Assembly: GCA_003223395.1 (NCBI GenBank)
Contig: QHUZ01000046.1
Coordinates: 1 to 63,154 of the forward strand
Direction: 5' to 3'
Source: Gemmatimonadota bacterium
GTDB taxonomy: Bacteria; Gemmatimonadota; Gemmatimonadetes; Gemmatimonadales; GWC2-71-9
Length of the DNA: 63,154 nt
Shown in pieces: positions 7,734-17,568 of this stretch (position 1 is its first letter; each line of letters opens with the position of its first letter). The notes below the pieces were generated by a model. That model saw only the letters and a list, made by a program, of their open reading frames with translations. It ran no database searches and was not told the origin of the DNA. The position numbers and the translations under genes were made by a program.

Positions 7734-9924
7734 TCAGGAGACCAGACCCACCTTCTTGAGGAGGCGGCCGAACCGCGGATCGGCACGCAAGCCGTCGAAC
7801 GTGGGGTCCACTGTCAGGAGAAGCATGGCCCACGTTCGCTCTGCATAGGCGCTATCGAGCTCTGCGAACGCCCGGTCGGTGTCGCCTAGGCCGGCGTAAA
7901 TCATCGCGCAATCGTAATGCGACACCACCTGACCCTGCTTCCGCTCGGTTTCGAGATGACTCAGCTGGGCCAACGCCTGCGCCCGTTGCCCGCACCGCGC
8001 GTAGGCCCACCCTAAAAGGCCTCGGAACGGAGGCGCGGGCAGCTCCGGCCCTCGTTGGAACGCAGTCAGCGCTTCCACGCAATGACCCAGTTGCACGTCC
8101 GCACGGCCGAGGCTCACGCACGGCGTCGTCCATCCTGTTGGTTGCCACGAAATACCAGCCGCGGAACAGATGGGTGTCCGGATAGCGGGAATCGAGGGCG
8201 AGCGCCCGATCGAACTCCCGCCCCGCCGTACGCCAATCCCACTCGTAGAACAGCACGATGAACGCCAGGGAGGTGTGGGCCTCCGCACGCATACTGTCGA
8301 GCGCGAGCGCCCGCAGCGCGGCTGCTTTGGCCTTCCCATACACAGCGCGGTATGGAACGTAGCCAAACACTCCTGTGTGACTGTACGCGTCACTCAGGCC
8401 CGACCAGGCCAGCGCGTAGGATGAGTCCATCTGAATCGCGCGCTCAAAATAGTCCCGAGCCTTTCGGAGGCTCGCGGAGTCGCGCCGGGCGAAGAAGTAG
8501 CGCCCCCGCAAGTACAGCTCGTGCGCTTCCGGACTCCCAGTCGAACGCTGCACCAACGGCGCGCCGACCGGACCCGTGAGCTTCAGTTGCAGGACACCGA
8601 CCATGGCCCGCGCGATTTCATCCTGGACCGCGAAGATGTCCTTGGTGTCGCCCTCGTATTCGTCTGACCAGAGGTGGTAGCCGTTTGCCGCGTTGATGAG
8701 CTGCGCGCTCACCCGCAGCCGCGTGCCCGCCCGCTGCACGCTCCCTTCCAGCACGTAGCCGACGTTGAGCCTGCGCCCGATCTCCCGTACGTCGAGGTTC
8801 TTTCCCTTGAAGCTGAATGCCGAAGTCCGGGCGGCCACATTGAGCTTCGCTATCTTGGCCAGCGCGGTCGTCAGTTCCTCGGACATTCCGTCGCTGATCG
8901 GCTCGTCGTTCGGATCCGAACCGATGTTGACGAACGGCAGGACGGCGATCGACGGCGCAACCGTATCGGCGCCGAGCGGTCGGAGCGGCGCTGGGTGAGT
9001 CACGAGCGCATAGACCGCGGCGCTCACGGCAGCGGCTCCGGCCGCGAGCAGGCCGATTCGCGCGAGCCGCCGGCGTGCCGTCGGCACAGCAACCGTTCGT
9101 GTCAGGGCCTCCTGGAACGCCCCGACTGTGGGGAACCGATCCGCGGGGGCTTTGGCGAGGGCGCGCGACACCGTTTGCTCTACTACCGCCGGAGTCGTAT
9201 CGCGGAGGGTGCGCAGCGGAGGCACCGGATCGATCGCGTGCCGGGCCAGCACAGCCTGGTGGGTTGGTCCGGTAAACGGCGGGACGCCGGCCAGCATCTC
9301 GTACAACATGCACGCGAGACTGTACTGATCGGCGCGCCCGTCGATCGGGGCCCGGCCGACCGCCTGCTCCGGGCTCATGTAAGCGGGCGTCCCGATGCTC
9401 ATCCCGGTCGAGGTCAACTGGTCGGTGGACGCCGAGCTGACCGCCTGGGCGATCCCGAAATCGGCCACGAGCGCCACGCCGCCCGACAACAGAATGTTCT
9501 CGGGTTTGATGTCGCGGTGTACGACACCGTGCGCGTGGGCGTAGCTGAGGGCGCCGGTCACTTCCCGAGTGATCTGGAGCGCTTCCTCGAGCGGCAACTG
9601 CCCCTCCCGGGTCAGCCGATCCCGCAGCGATTCCCCTTCGATAAACGGCATCACGTAATACACCAAGCCGTTGGTCTGCCCAGAATCGTGCAGCGGGAGG
9701 ATGTGGGGATGATTGAGCCGGGCCGCGATCTCGATCTCGCGCAGGAACCGCTCGGCGCCAAGCGCCTGGGCCAGCTCCGGACGCAGGACCTTGATCGCGA
9801 CTTGGCGATGATGCTTCAGATCCTGGGCAAGAAAAACGACGGCCATCCCGCCATGGCCCAACTCCCGGTCGATCTGGTAGCGGTCAACCAGCCCAGTCCG
9901 CAGGCTCTCCTGCAGAGTGATCAC
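7734..9924 (-). pseudogene. Second Ser/Thr kinase with TPR tail, internally deleted and frameshifted
   Basis: Starts at GTG 9924. The kinase domain is intact (GHGGMAVVF, VAIK, HRDIKPEN, DFG), with a membrane helix and TolB-like segment (SIAVLPFVNIGSDPNDEP). The frame matches the next kinase up to TNRMDDAVRE, then reads nonsense to a stop at 7852. A second frame resumes the homology at SLGRADVQLGHCVEAL and runs to 7734 (DPRFGRLLKKVGLVS). Relative to the neighbour about 50-60 residues are missing at the junction near 8100-8120, so a deletion that is not a multiple of 3 removed part of the TPR region. A 690-residue truncated kinase could still be made. It lies 15 bp upstream of the intact paralogue. 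Confidence 0.85.
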
Positions 9925-10022
9925 GCGGTGTTCCCGGAGGCTGAGGCGGTTCCATCATACGGGGAAGCGCCGGTGGTGGCCAGCGCGTTGACGGACCGCG
10001 GGAGCCTCGCCATCCTCCATAG

Positions 10023-12206
10023 GTGACGAGTACGGCTCCAATTCTCGCGCCCGAACTGGCAAAGGCTGTCGCCGCGCAACGCGACCGCCTCGACCTCGAG
10101 GTGCTGTCGCGCGCTTACCAGATCAGCGCGCAGGCGCATCAGGGCCAGAAGCGCATGTCCGGCGACGACTACGTGTCCCACAGCGTCGCCGTCGCGACGA
10201 TTCTCGCCGAGCAGCAGATGGACACGACGACGATCGCCGCGGCGCTGCTGCACGACGTGGTCGAAGACTCCGACGTCACGCTGGAGCTGCTCCGCAGGGA
10301 CTTCGGGAACGAAGTGGCGGACCTGGTCGACGGCCTCACCAAGATCAAGGCCCTCAACTTCCGCTCCACCGCCGAAGAGCAGGCGGAGAACTACCGCAAG
10401 CTGCTGATGTCGGTGGCGCGCGATGCCCGGGTGATCATCATCAAGCTCGCCGACCGGCTGCACAACATGCGCACACTCGATCCCTTGCCGGCGGATAAGC
10501 GCAAACGGATCGCGCTGGAGACGCGCGAGCTGTACGCGCCGCTGGCGCATCGCTTCGGCATGGCGGGGGTGAAGGCGGAGCTCGAGGATCTGTCGTTCAA
10601 ATACCTCGAGCCCGACGACTACAAGCAGCTGGCGAAGCAGGTGAAGGCGCGGCGCGTGGAGCGCGACCGCACCATCGAGCGGATGCGCGCGCCGCTCTCC
10701 GACGAGCTGCGCCGCGCCAGCATCGTCGGCTGGGAGATCGTGGGCCGGCCCAAGAACCTCTGGTCCATCTTCAAGAAGATGAAGAAGCGCGGCAAGCCGT
10801 TCGAGGAAATCTACGATCTCCTCGCGGTGCGCGTCCTGGTGAACAACATCACCGATTGCTACCACGTGCTCGGTATCATCCACCACACGTGGACGCCGCT
10901 GCAGGAGCGGATCAAGGACTACATCGCGAGTCCCAAATCCAACGGCTACCAGTCGCTGCACACGACTGTGTTCGGGCCCAGCGGCCAGCTGTACGAGATC
11001 CAGATCCGCACGCGCGACATGCACCGCACGGCGGAGTACGGTATCGCTGCGCACTGGCTGTACAAGGAGAACGGCAAGAGCCCCGACGAGCTCGACCACC
11101 ACCTGTCGTGGTTCCGCCAGTTGATCGAGCTGCAGCAGGATGCGCATAGCCCCGAGGAATTCCTCGAGTTCCTGAAGATCGACCTCTATCAGGACGAGAT
11201 CTTCGTGTTTACGCCGCGCGGCGACGTGAAGCGGCTGCCGAAGAGCGCGACGCCGATCGATTTCGCGTTCATGGTGCACACCGAGGTCGGCCAGCACTGC
11301 AACGGCGCGCGCGTGAACGGCCGGATCGCGCCGCTGCATCGGCCGCTGCGCAACGGCGACACGATCGAGGTTCTCACCAGTCCGCAGGCCAAGCCCTCAC
11401 GCGACTGGCTGGCGCATGTCCAGACCGGTCGGGCCCGCCAGAAGATCCGGCAGTGGATCAAGCAGGAGGAGCAGGAGCGGAGTGTCACGCTGGGCCGCGA
11501 GATCCTCGCACGCGAAGTCCGGCGCCGGCGGCTCAGTCCTCCGACCCCCGAGCAGCTGACGCAGGCGGCGGAGACGCTCTCGCTCGGCGTGGCCGAACAG
11601 GTCGAGGCGTCGATCGGCCGGGGCGACGTGCAGCTCGGTCAGGTCATGAAAGCGTTGTATCCCAACCTGCCGCCCGAGGACATGCAGGCGCCCAAGCCGA
11701 CGGCCTTTGGACGCGTCATCGAACGCCTGCGCTTGGGCCGGGGCATCAAGATTCACGGCGTCGAGGGCCTGATGGTCCGCTACGCGCAGTGCTGCCAGCC
11801 TGTCCCCGGCGATCCCGTCGTCGGATACGTCACGCAGGGCCGCGGCATCTCGATCCACCGCAACGACTGCCCCAACCTGCTCACGCTGTCGGGCGACGAG
11901 GAGCGGCGCGTCGAGATCGACTGGCGCGAGGTGGAGGGCGAGACGTTCGTGGTCCGGCTGGCGGTCAGCGGCGAGGACCGGCGCGGCCTCTATGCCGATA
12001 TCTGTGAGGCCATCAGCGGCACCGGGACGAACATCCGCAGCGCCGAGCTGGCGTCGAAGGACGGCGTGGTCTTCGGCTCGGTGCTGGTGGAGGTCGAGAA
12101 TAACACCCATCTGCACAAGGTCCTGAAGGCGGTGCGCAAGGTGAAGGGTGTAACGGAGATCGCGCGACGGGACTCGAGCGGTCCCGCTGAAGTCGTCGTC
12201 GGTTAG
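10023..12206 (+). CDS. relA: Bifunctional (p)ppGpp synthetase/hydrolase, RelA/SpoT family
   Basis: 727 residues, the length of long RSH enzymes. An N-terminal HD hydrolase domain carries [10 protein letters not shown], the intact HDxxED motif expected of a working hydrolase. It is followed by the synthetase domain ([64 protein letters not shown]), a TGS domain ([24 protein letters not shown]) and a C-terminal ACT domain ([21 protein letters not shown]). It should both make and destroy the stringent alarmone; it is the only RSH gene in the window. GTG start at 10023. The 98-bp gap to the divergent kinase gene must hold promoters for both, though I could not identify convincing boxes. Confidence 0.95.
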   Translation: MTSTAPILAPELAKAVAAQRDRLDLEVLSRAYQISAQAHQGQKRMSGDDYVSHSVAVATILAEQQMDTTTIAAALLHDVVEDSDVTLELLRRDFGNEVADLVDGLTKIKALNFRSTAEEQAENYRKLLMSVARDARVIIIKLADRLHNMRTLDPLPADKRKRIALETRELYAPLAHRFGMAGVKAELEDLSFKYLEPDDYKQLAKQVKARRVERDRTIERMRAPLSDELRRASIVGWEIVGRPKNLWSIFKKMKKRGKPFEEIYDLLAVRVLVNNITDCYHVLGIIHHTWTPLQERIKDYIASPKSNGYQSLHTTVFGPSGQLYEIQIRTRDMHRTAEYGIAAHWLYKENGKSPDELDHHLSWFRQLIELQQDAHSPEEFLEFLKIDLYQDEIFVFTPRGDVKRLPKSATPIDFAFMVHTEVGQHCNGARVNGRIAPLHRPLRNGDTIEVLTSPQAKPSRDWLAHVQTGRARQKIRQWIKQEEQERSVTLGREILAREVRRRRLSPPTPEQLTQAAETLSLGVAEQVEASIGRGDVQLGQVMKALYPNLPPEDMQAPKPTAFGRVIERLRLGRGIKIHGVEGLMVRYAQCCQPVPGDPVVGYVTQGRGISIHRNDCPNLLTLSGDEERRVEIDWREVEGETFVVRLAVSGEDRRGLYADICEAISGTGTNIRSAELASKDGVVFGSVLVEVENNTHLHKVLKAVRKVKGVTEIARRDSSGPAEVVVG

Positions 12207-12217
12207 TTTTCCCTCTT

Positions 12218-14224
12218 ATGCCGTTTGAGCTTGGCAACGCACCGCCGCCGGCGGGTGATCAGCCACGCGCGATCAGCGAGCTGAACGCCGGCCTGCGCCG
12301 TGGCGACAAATATCAGACGCTCCTCGGCGTCACGGGGTCCGGCAAGACGATGACGATGGCGCACGTCATCAAGGATTTCGGCAAGCCGACGCTCGTGCTC
12401 TCGCACAACAAGACGCTCGCCGCGCAGCTGTACGGCGAGCTCAAGGCGTTCTTCCCGTCCAACGCCGTCGAGTTCTTCATCTCTTATTACGACTACTACC
12501 AGCCCGAGGCGTACGTGCCGTCCACCGACACGTACATCGCGAAGGACTCCTCGATCAACGACGACATCGAGCGCCTGCGGTTGCGCGCGACCTCGAGTCT
12601 GATGGAGCGCGACGACGTCATCATCGTCGCGAGCGTCTCGGCGATCTACGGCCTCGGCGACCCCGAGCTGTATCGCGAGCTGCTGGTGACGGCGCAGAAG
12701 GGCGAGGCGCGGGGCCGGGATGCGTTGCTCGCGGATCTCGTCGCCGTGCAGTACCAGCGCAACGACATCGGGTTCGAGCGCGGGACGTTCCGCGTGCGTG
12801 GCGACACGGTCGAAGTATTCCCGGCGTACGACGAGCAGGCAGTCCGGATCGAATTCTGGGGCGATGAAATCGAGCGCATCGCGAAGATCGACCCGCTGAC
12901 GGGCAACGTCATCACGCAGATGGATAAGTCAGCGATCTATCCCGCCACGCACTTTGTCACGCAGCGCGCCACAATCGAGCGCGCCGTGTCGCGTATCCGG
13001 GCGGAGCTGGCCGAACGGCTGGCAGAGCTGCGGGCGCAGAACAAGCTGCTGGAGGCCCAGCGCCTGGAGTCCCGCACGCACTTCGATATCGACATGCTGA
13101 TGGAAGTGGGGCGGTGTGCCGGCATCGAGAACTACTCGCGGCTGTTCAGCGATCGGCTGCCCGGGGAACGGCCCGCATGCCTGCTCGACTATTTCCCGAA
13201 GGATTGGCTGTGCATCATCGACGAATCCCACCAGACGCTGCCGCAGCTCGGGGCGATGTACGAGGGCGATCGCTCGCGGAAACAGACCCTCGTGGACTTC
13301 GGGTTCCGGCTGCCGTCGGCGCTCGACAACCGTCCGCTGCGCTATGACGAGTTCATGGGCCTCGTGCCCCGCATCATGTTCGTCTCCGCGACACCCGGCC
13401 AGGACGAGCTACGCCTGTCGCAGGGCGTCATTGTCGAACAGATCATCCGGCCGACCGGACTCGTCGATCCCGAAGTCGAGATTCGGCCGGTGGCGGGGCA
13501 GGTGGATGACCTGCTCAGCGAAATCCGCCTCCGCGAAAAGAAGAACGAGCGGGTGCTGGTTACTACGCTCACCAAGCGCATGGCGGAGGACCTGACCGAC
13601 TACTTGCAGCAGCACGGCGTGCGGGTGCGGTATCTGCATTCGGAAATTGATGCGATCGAGCGGGTCGAGATCATTCGGGGTCTCCGCCTCGGCGAGTTCG
13701 ACGTGCTGGTGGGCATCAACCTGCTGCGCGAAGGGTTGGATTTGCCGGAAGTCTCTCTCGTCGCGGTGCTGGATGCCGACCAGGAAGGCTTCCTGCGTTC
13801 GGACCGGTCACTGATTCAGACCGTCGGCCGAGCGGCGCGCCACCTCAGCGGCAGAGCCATCCTCTATGCCGATCGCAAGACCGGCTCGATGGAGCGCGCC
13901 CTCAAGGAGATGGACCGGCGTCGCGAAACTCAGCTTGCCTACAACGTCGAGCATGGCATCACACCGCGGTCCATCGTGAAGTCGGTGCTCGATATCCGTT
14001 TCGTTACCCGCGTGGCCGACGCGCGGGTTGGGAAGCCTGGTGCCGGGGAGATCCGCCGGCCCGCCAACGCCGGCGAGCGCGACACCCTCATCCGCATGCT
14101 GGAGCAACAGATGCAGGCCGCCGCCGAGGAGCTCGATTTCGAGCTGGCGGCGGTGCTGCGCGATCAGCTCCTGGAGCTCAAGGCCGATGCGCCTCTCCGC
14201 GAGCGAGCTCAGCCGGTTCGGTGA
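12218..14224 (+). CDS. uvrB: Excinuclease ABC subunit B
   Basis: 668 residues, standard for UvrB, the damage-verifying helicase-like subunit of nucleotide excision repair. Walker A is [10 protein letters not shown]. The beta-hairpin region has [22 protein letters not shown]. Later come [20 protein letters not shown] (Walker B), FVSATPG, and helicase motif [18 protein letters not shown]. The C-terminal UVR/UvrC-binding motif ([20 protein letters not shown]) is present. It starts 11 bp after relA and its end overlaps tsaE by 38 bp. Confidence 0.97.
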   Translation: MPFELGNAPPPAGDQPRAISELNAGLRRGDKYQTLLGVTGSGKTMTMAHVIKDFGKPTLVLSHNKTLAAQLYGELKAFFPSNAVEFFISYYDYYQPEAYVPSTDTYIAKDSSINDDIERLRLRATSSLMERDDVIIVASVSAIYGLGDPELYRELLVTAQKGEARGRDALLADLVAVQYQRNDIGFERGTFRVRGDTVEVFPAYDEQAVRIEFWGDEIERIAKIDPLTGNVITQMDKSAIYPATHFVTQRATIERAVSRIRAELAERLAELRAQNKLLEAQRLESRTHFDIDMLMEVGRCAGIENYSRLFSDRLPGERPACLLDYFPKDWLCIIDESHQTLPQLGAMYEGDRSRKQTLVDFGFRLPSALDNRPLRYDEFMGLVPRIMFVSATPGQDELRLSQGVIVEQIIRPTGLVDPEVEIRPVAGQVDDLLSEIRLREKKNERVLVTTLTKRMAEDLTDYLQQHGVRVRYLHSEIDAIERVEIIRGLRLGEFDVLVGINLLREGLDLPEVSLVAVLDADQEGFLRSDRSLIQTVGRAARHLSGRAILYADRKTGSMERALKEMDRRRETQLAYNVEHGITPRSIVKSVLDIRFVTRVADARVGKPGAGEIRRPANAGERDTLIRMLEQQMQAAAEELDFELAAVLRDQLLELKADAPLRERAQPVR

Positions 14225-14600
14225 GGACCTCGGCCGCCAGCTCCGCGCCCCCGCCGTCATTGGGTTGTCGGGAGAGCTGGGGACCGGGAAGACGACACTG
14301 ATCCAGGCCATCTGCCGCGGCCTGGGTGCCAAAGCGCGTGCCACGAGCCCGACGTACGCACTCGTCCATCATTACCATGCCGGTGCGGCGCCGGTCTACC
14401 ATATCGATTGCTACCGCCTCCGCAATCCCGACGAAGCCCGCGACCTCGGCTTTGACGACATGGTGCGCGAAGGCGCCATCATGCTGATCGAGTGGCCGGA
14501 GCGCGCCGGCGCATGGACGCCGCCGCTCGACCGGCGCTTTCATCTGTCATACGATGATGATCCGACGCGGCGTGTCGTCGCAGATCTTGGGACGGCGTGA
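14187..14600 (+). CDS. tsaE: tRNA t6A biosynthesis ATPase TsaE
   Basis: 137 residues starting at an ATG inside the 3' end of uvrB. It has Walker [12 protein letters not shown], the TsaE motif [17 protein letters not shown] and IEWPER. TsaE binds the TsaB-TsaD complex and drives turnover in making N6-threonylcarbamoyladenosine on tRNAs that read ANN codons. The adjacent tsaB begins in an ATGA-type overlap, so the two subunits are likely translated together. TsaD is not in the window. A longer in-frame reading from 14028 would lie wholly within uvrB and is not supported. Confidence 0.93.
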   Translation: MRLSASELSRFGEDLGRQLRAPAVIGLSGELGTGKTTLIQAICRGLGAKARATSPTYALVHHYHAGAAPVYHIDCYRLRNPDEARDLGFDDMVREGAIMLIEWPERAGAWTPPLDRRFHLSYDDDPTRRVVADLGTA

Positions 14601-15310
14601 GCGACGTGACGTGGCTGGCCATCGATACGGCGACGGACGTCGCGAGTGTGGCGGTCCGCGTTGGCGAGCAGACATTCGCGCGGTCGATTCGCGGCGCACG
14701 CCAACACGCTGCGCAGATCGTGCCTCTTGTTCAAGCGGTACTCGGACTCGCACAGCTGTCGCTCGCGCAGATCGGAGGAGTCATTGTCGGCGACGGACCT
14801 GGCGGCTTTACGGGGCTGCGCATCGGGTGGGCTGCCGCCAAGGGTCTCATTCAAGAACGCCAACTCCCCCTGATCGCGATTCCCTCGCTGCTCGGAGCCG
14901 CGCACGCCGCCGCCGTGGAGAGCGTTGCGGTATGCTATGACGCGTTACGCGGACAGGTGTACGGGGCGATTTATGCCTTTGACGGCGATGAGGTGAAGAC
15001 GCTCGTCGCGCCAGACCTGTTTACGATCCCCACGCTTGCCGTGCGGGCGCGAAAGCCCCCGGATCTCGTGGTGGGAGAAGGTGCGGAGCGCTATGGCGAG
15101 ACCGTCGTCGCCTGGACGGGACGCGCGCCCGTTGGCATCGCCGCCCTCCCGCCCATCGCAGGATCGCTGCTCGCGCTGTATTCGTACGACGGCGCGCGTC
15201 GCGCGATTGAAGATCCGCGGGTTGTCGAGCCGGTGTATGGGCGTCCCGCAGAGGCTCAAGTGAAATGGGAGACGCGCCACGGCCGCCCCCTTCCGCATTC
15301 GTCCCGCTAA
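14597..15310 (+). CDS. tsaB: tRNA t6A biosynthesis protein TsaB
   Basis: 237 residues from a GTG that overlaps the tsaE stop by 4 bp. The N-terminus WLAIDTATDVASVAVRVG and the ASKHA-fold segment GVIVGDGPGGFTGLRIGWAAAKGL are the hallmarks of TsaB (YeaZ), the non-catalytic partner of TsaD. The C-terminal third (RVVEPVYGRP) is typical too. The stop at 15308-15310 falls just after a CGC-CCC-CTT stretch where a +1 shift would join it to rimI; see findings. Confidence 0.93.
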   Translation: MSDVTWLAIDTATDVASVAVRVGEQTFARSIRGARQHAAQIVPLVQAVLGLAQLSLAQIGGVIVGDGPGGFTGLRIGWAAAKGLIQERQLPLIAIPSLLGAAHAAAVESVAVCYDALRGQVYGAIYAFDGDEVKTLVAPDLFTIPTLAVRARKPPDLVVGEGAERYGETVVAWTGRAPVGIAALPPIAGSLLALYSYDGARRAIEDPRVVEPVYGRPAEAQVKWETRHGRPLPHSSR

Positions 15311-15722
15311 GCTCGACGATGTCGCAGCCGTTCACGCGATCGAGCAGGAGGTCTTCAGCGATCCGTGGTCCAGGCAGGATTTCCGCGACTGCGTGACGTT
15401 TGCGCAGTTTCTCGTCGCGGAAGGATCTGGTGGCGCGGTCGTGGGGTACGTGGTTGCGCTCGATGCCGCCGACGAAGGCGAGATCCTGAACCTTGCCGTG
15501 GCCCCCGCCGGCCGGCGTGCCGGGTTGGGACGCGCGCTCGTGCAACACATTCTCGAGGCGCTGTCGGCGCGCGGCGTCCGGCAGGTCTACCTCGAGGTGC
15601 GCGACTCCAACGCCCCGGCGCGCGCCCTGTACGCGGCGCACGGGTTCAAGGAGGTGGGTCGCCGGAAGCAGTATTACCGGCGGCCGGTCGAGGACGCCAT
15701 CGTGCTGAGACTTGATGCATAA
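15297..15722 (+). CDS. rimI: Ribosomal-protein-alanine N-acetyltransferase RimI-like (GNAT), start unresolved
   Basis: The conserved GNAT protein runs from IRPAKLDDVAAVHAIEQEVF through the acetyl-CoA loop (LAVAPAGRRAGLGRALV) to ALYAAHGFKEVGRRKQYY, matching RimI, which acetylates ribosomal protein S18 and is often linked to tsaB. No ATG, GTG or TTG lies in frame between the upstream stop (15261-15263) and GTG 15393, and starting at 15393 would delete the first strand and helix. I set the start at ATT 15297, where homology begins, but the true start could be a rare codon, a frameshift from tsaB, or hidden by a sequence error. Family confidence is high; start confidence is low. Confidence 0.8.
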   Translation: MRPAKLDDVAAVHAIEQEVFSDPWSRQDFRDCVTFAQFLVAEGSGGAVVGYVVALDAADEGEILNLAVAPAGRRAGLGRALVQHILEALSARGVRQVYLEVRDSNAPARALYAAHGFKEVGRRKQYYRRPVEDAIVLRLDA

Positions 15723-15748
15723 CTTCGGTACAAGTGGCGTATCTTTGG

Positions 15749-15777
15749 TTGACAGAATGACTTGCGATTTATATAGT
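15749..15777 (+). promoter_or_regulatory. Consensus sigma-70-type promoter for ssb
   Basis: TTGACA at 15749-15754 and TATAGT at 15772-15777 are separated by exactly 17 bp, in an AT-rich pocket of a very GC-rich region. The ssb start is 47 bp downstream of the -10 box, and an upstream CGGAGG lies near the GTG. This is the best promoter match in the window. Confidence 0.75.
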
Positions 15778-15823
15778 GTGAGGCACCCTTGGGCCCTAAC
15801 CCGCTTCATCGTCGGAGGTTGTT

Positions 15824-16294
15824 GTGAGCCGCAGTCTCAATAAGGTCCAGCTCATCGGGAATCTGGGTGCAGATCCCGAGGTACGCAGCACGAATAACGG
15901 CTCCCGCGTGGCGACTCTCTCGGTGGCGACCAGCCGCCAGTGGACCGGCAACGGGGGCGAGAAGCAGGAAAAGACGGAGTGGCACCGCGTTATCTGCTGG
16001 AACAACAAGGGTTCCGGCCTGGCCGATATCGCCGAGAAGTACCTGAAGAAGGGCGACAAGGTCTATATCGAAGGGCGGATTGAGTACCGGACGTGGGAAG
16101 ATCGCGAGAAGCAGACGCGCTACGTCACCGAGATCATCGCGCGTGAGTTGATCATGCTGGGGTCAAGAGGCGGAGCCGCTCCAGTGGGAGCGGGGGCTGT
16201 GAAGGGGGCCTCGGAAGCAGGCGGCAAAGCCCCAGAGTCGCTCGACGCGTTCCCGGAGGCGCTGGATGAGGAGGACGACGATCTGCCGTTCTGA
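15824..16294 (+). CDS. ssb: Single-stranded DNA-binding protein
   Basis: 156 residues from GTG 15824. The OB-fold is typical: LNKVQLIGNLGADPEVR, then EWHRVICWNNKG and KGDKVYIEGRIEYRTWED. A Gly/Ala linker leads to an acidic tail ending DDDLPF, the motif that recruits repair and replication partners. It is expressed from its own near-consensus promoter rather than from the rimI unit. The last 29 bp overlap the LysM gene. Confidence 0.97.
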   Translation: MSRSLNKVQLIGNLGADPEVRSTNNGSRVATLSVATSRQWTGNGGEKQEKTEWHRVICWNNKGSGLADIAEKYLKKGDKVYIEGRIEYRTWEDREKQTRYVTEIIARELIMLGSRGGAAPVGAGAVKGASEAGGKAPESLDAFPEALDEEDDDLPF

Positions 16295-17552
16295 CCGCGC
16301 CATACTACTGGCCCTGGCGGCGTTGCCGCTCATGTGGCGAGTCCTGCCGGCGCAGGACACCACGCAAACGGCCCAACCACAGGACACGACGCAGGCGGCC
16401 GCCGCTTTTCAGGGACAGGTTCCCGCCAGTCACACAGTCTCACGCGGTGAGACGCTTTGGTCCATCGCCCAGATGTACTTCAACGACCCGCTGCTGTGGC
16501 CGGAGATTTACCGTCTCAATACCGCCGTCATCGAAGACCCGCACTGGATCTATCCCGGTGAGGTTCTGAATCTCTCGGAGATGGTGACCATCGCGCAGGG
16601 TGGCGACACCGTGGTGGCGCGCCCGGATACGACACCGGCTGCCGCGGACACCGTTCGCGCGGCTCCTGGCGACACCGTGCCCGCCGTGGTTCCGCTCGAC
16701 ACGGCGATGATCGATACGATTCCATCGGACACCACGGCGTTTGTCGTGGAGCCGCCGCCGCCTACGGTCGCGGAAAGCCGCGAGACGATATTCGACCGGC
16801 GCCGCACGAATCGGCAGGTCGTGCAGGATGTGCTGCGCGCCTACACGCATCAGCCCTACCGTCCGCTCCGTGCGGGGGAGTTCTACGCCGCCGGGTTCTT
16901 GAGCGAGGAGGAGCGGCTGCCGTGGGGCCGCGTGCTCGGCGCGACTGCGACGCCCGCGATTCACCGGCTGACGGAACGGACGTCCGCGACCACGTTCCAA
17001 GAGATCGCCGTCCGGCCCCCGCGCAACGCATCGTTCCACGTCGGCGATTCGTTGCTGCTGGCGCGCATCGATCGAGGGCTCGAGTTCGGCCGGTGGGGCG
17101 ACGTGGTCGTCCCGGTCGGCATCGCCCGCGTCACGTCGATCGAGGCAGAGCAAGTGCTCGCGGAGGTCGTCACGCAGTTCGAGCGCATTCATGAGGGCCA
17201 GCTGGCGATGGCGCTCGAGCCGTTCCGCAACCCCGGCGAGGTCCGTCCGACGCCCGTCGAGAAGGGGATGACCGGCCAGCTCCTTGCCCAGCGCGATCCG
17301 CATCCGATCGCCGGCGCCCAGCAGTACTACTTCATCGACAAGGGCCGCCGCGATGGCGTCAGCCTGGGCGACGTCTTCGAGGTATTCAAGCCGGCACAGG
17401 GGTATGCGGGATCGGCATCGGAGGAAGTCCGCGCGGTCCTCATGATCGTCCACACGCGTGAGAAGTCCGCCACGGGTCTGTTGCTCCAGATCATGAATCC
17501 TGCGCTCGAACGGGGTATGCCGATACGGCTGATCAAGAAGATGCCTTCCTGA
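16266..17552 (+). CDS. LysM-domain secreted protein
   Basis: 428 residues. The N-terminus has a signal peptide (AILLALAALPLMWRVLPAQ), then a Thr/Gln-rich stretch and one LysM domain (HTVSRGETLWSIAQMYFNDP, LWPEIYRLN, IYPGEVLNL), so it should bind peptidoglycan in the periplasm. A Asp/Thr/Pro-rich linker (about 110-160) is followed by an uncharacterised C-terminal region rich in beta structure (SFHVGDSLLLARIDRG, YYFIDKGRRDGVSLGDVFEV). No catalytic motif is visible. It starts inside ssb, suggesting coupled translation, and precedes heme genes by 16 bp. Confidence 0.82.
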   Translation: MRRTTICRSDRAILLALAALPLMWRVLPAQDTTQTAQPQDTTQAAAAFQGQVPASHTVSRGETLWSIAQMYFNDPLLWPEIYRLNTAVIEDPHWIYPGEVLNLSEMVTIAQGGDTVVARPDTTPAAADTVRAAPGDTVPAVVPLDTAMIDTIPSDTTAFVVEPPPPTVAESRETIFDRRRTNRQVVQDVLRAYTHQPYRPLRAGEFYAAGFLSEEERLPWGRVLGATATPAIHRLTERTSATTFQEIAVRPPRNASFHVGDSLLLARIDRGLEFGRWGDVVVPVGIARVTSIEAEQVLAEVVTQFERIHEGQLAMALEPFRNPGEVRPTPVEKGMTGQLLAQRDPHPIAGAQQYYFIDKGRRDGVSLGDVFEVFKPAQGYAGSASEEVRAVLMIVHTREKSATGLLLQIMNPALERGMPIRLIKKMPS

Positions 17553-17568
17553 AAGGCGGCCGGGCCCA

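Noticed and set aside
8674-10026. 450-codon plus-strand open frame opposite the damaged kinase
   Set aside because: Antisense shadow of the kinase domain; no start context or recognisable domain.
9921-11339. Long minus-strand open frame opposite relA (472 codons)
   Set aside because: Composition is a mirror of relA codon use, rich in His/Arg/Leu with no family motifs; a shadow of a high-GC gene.
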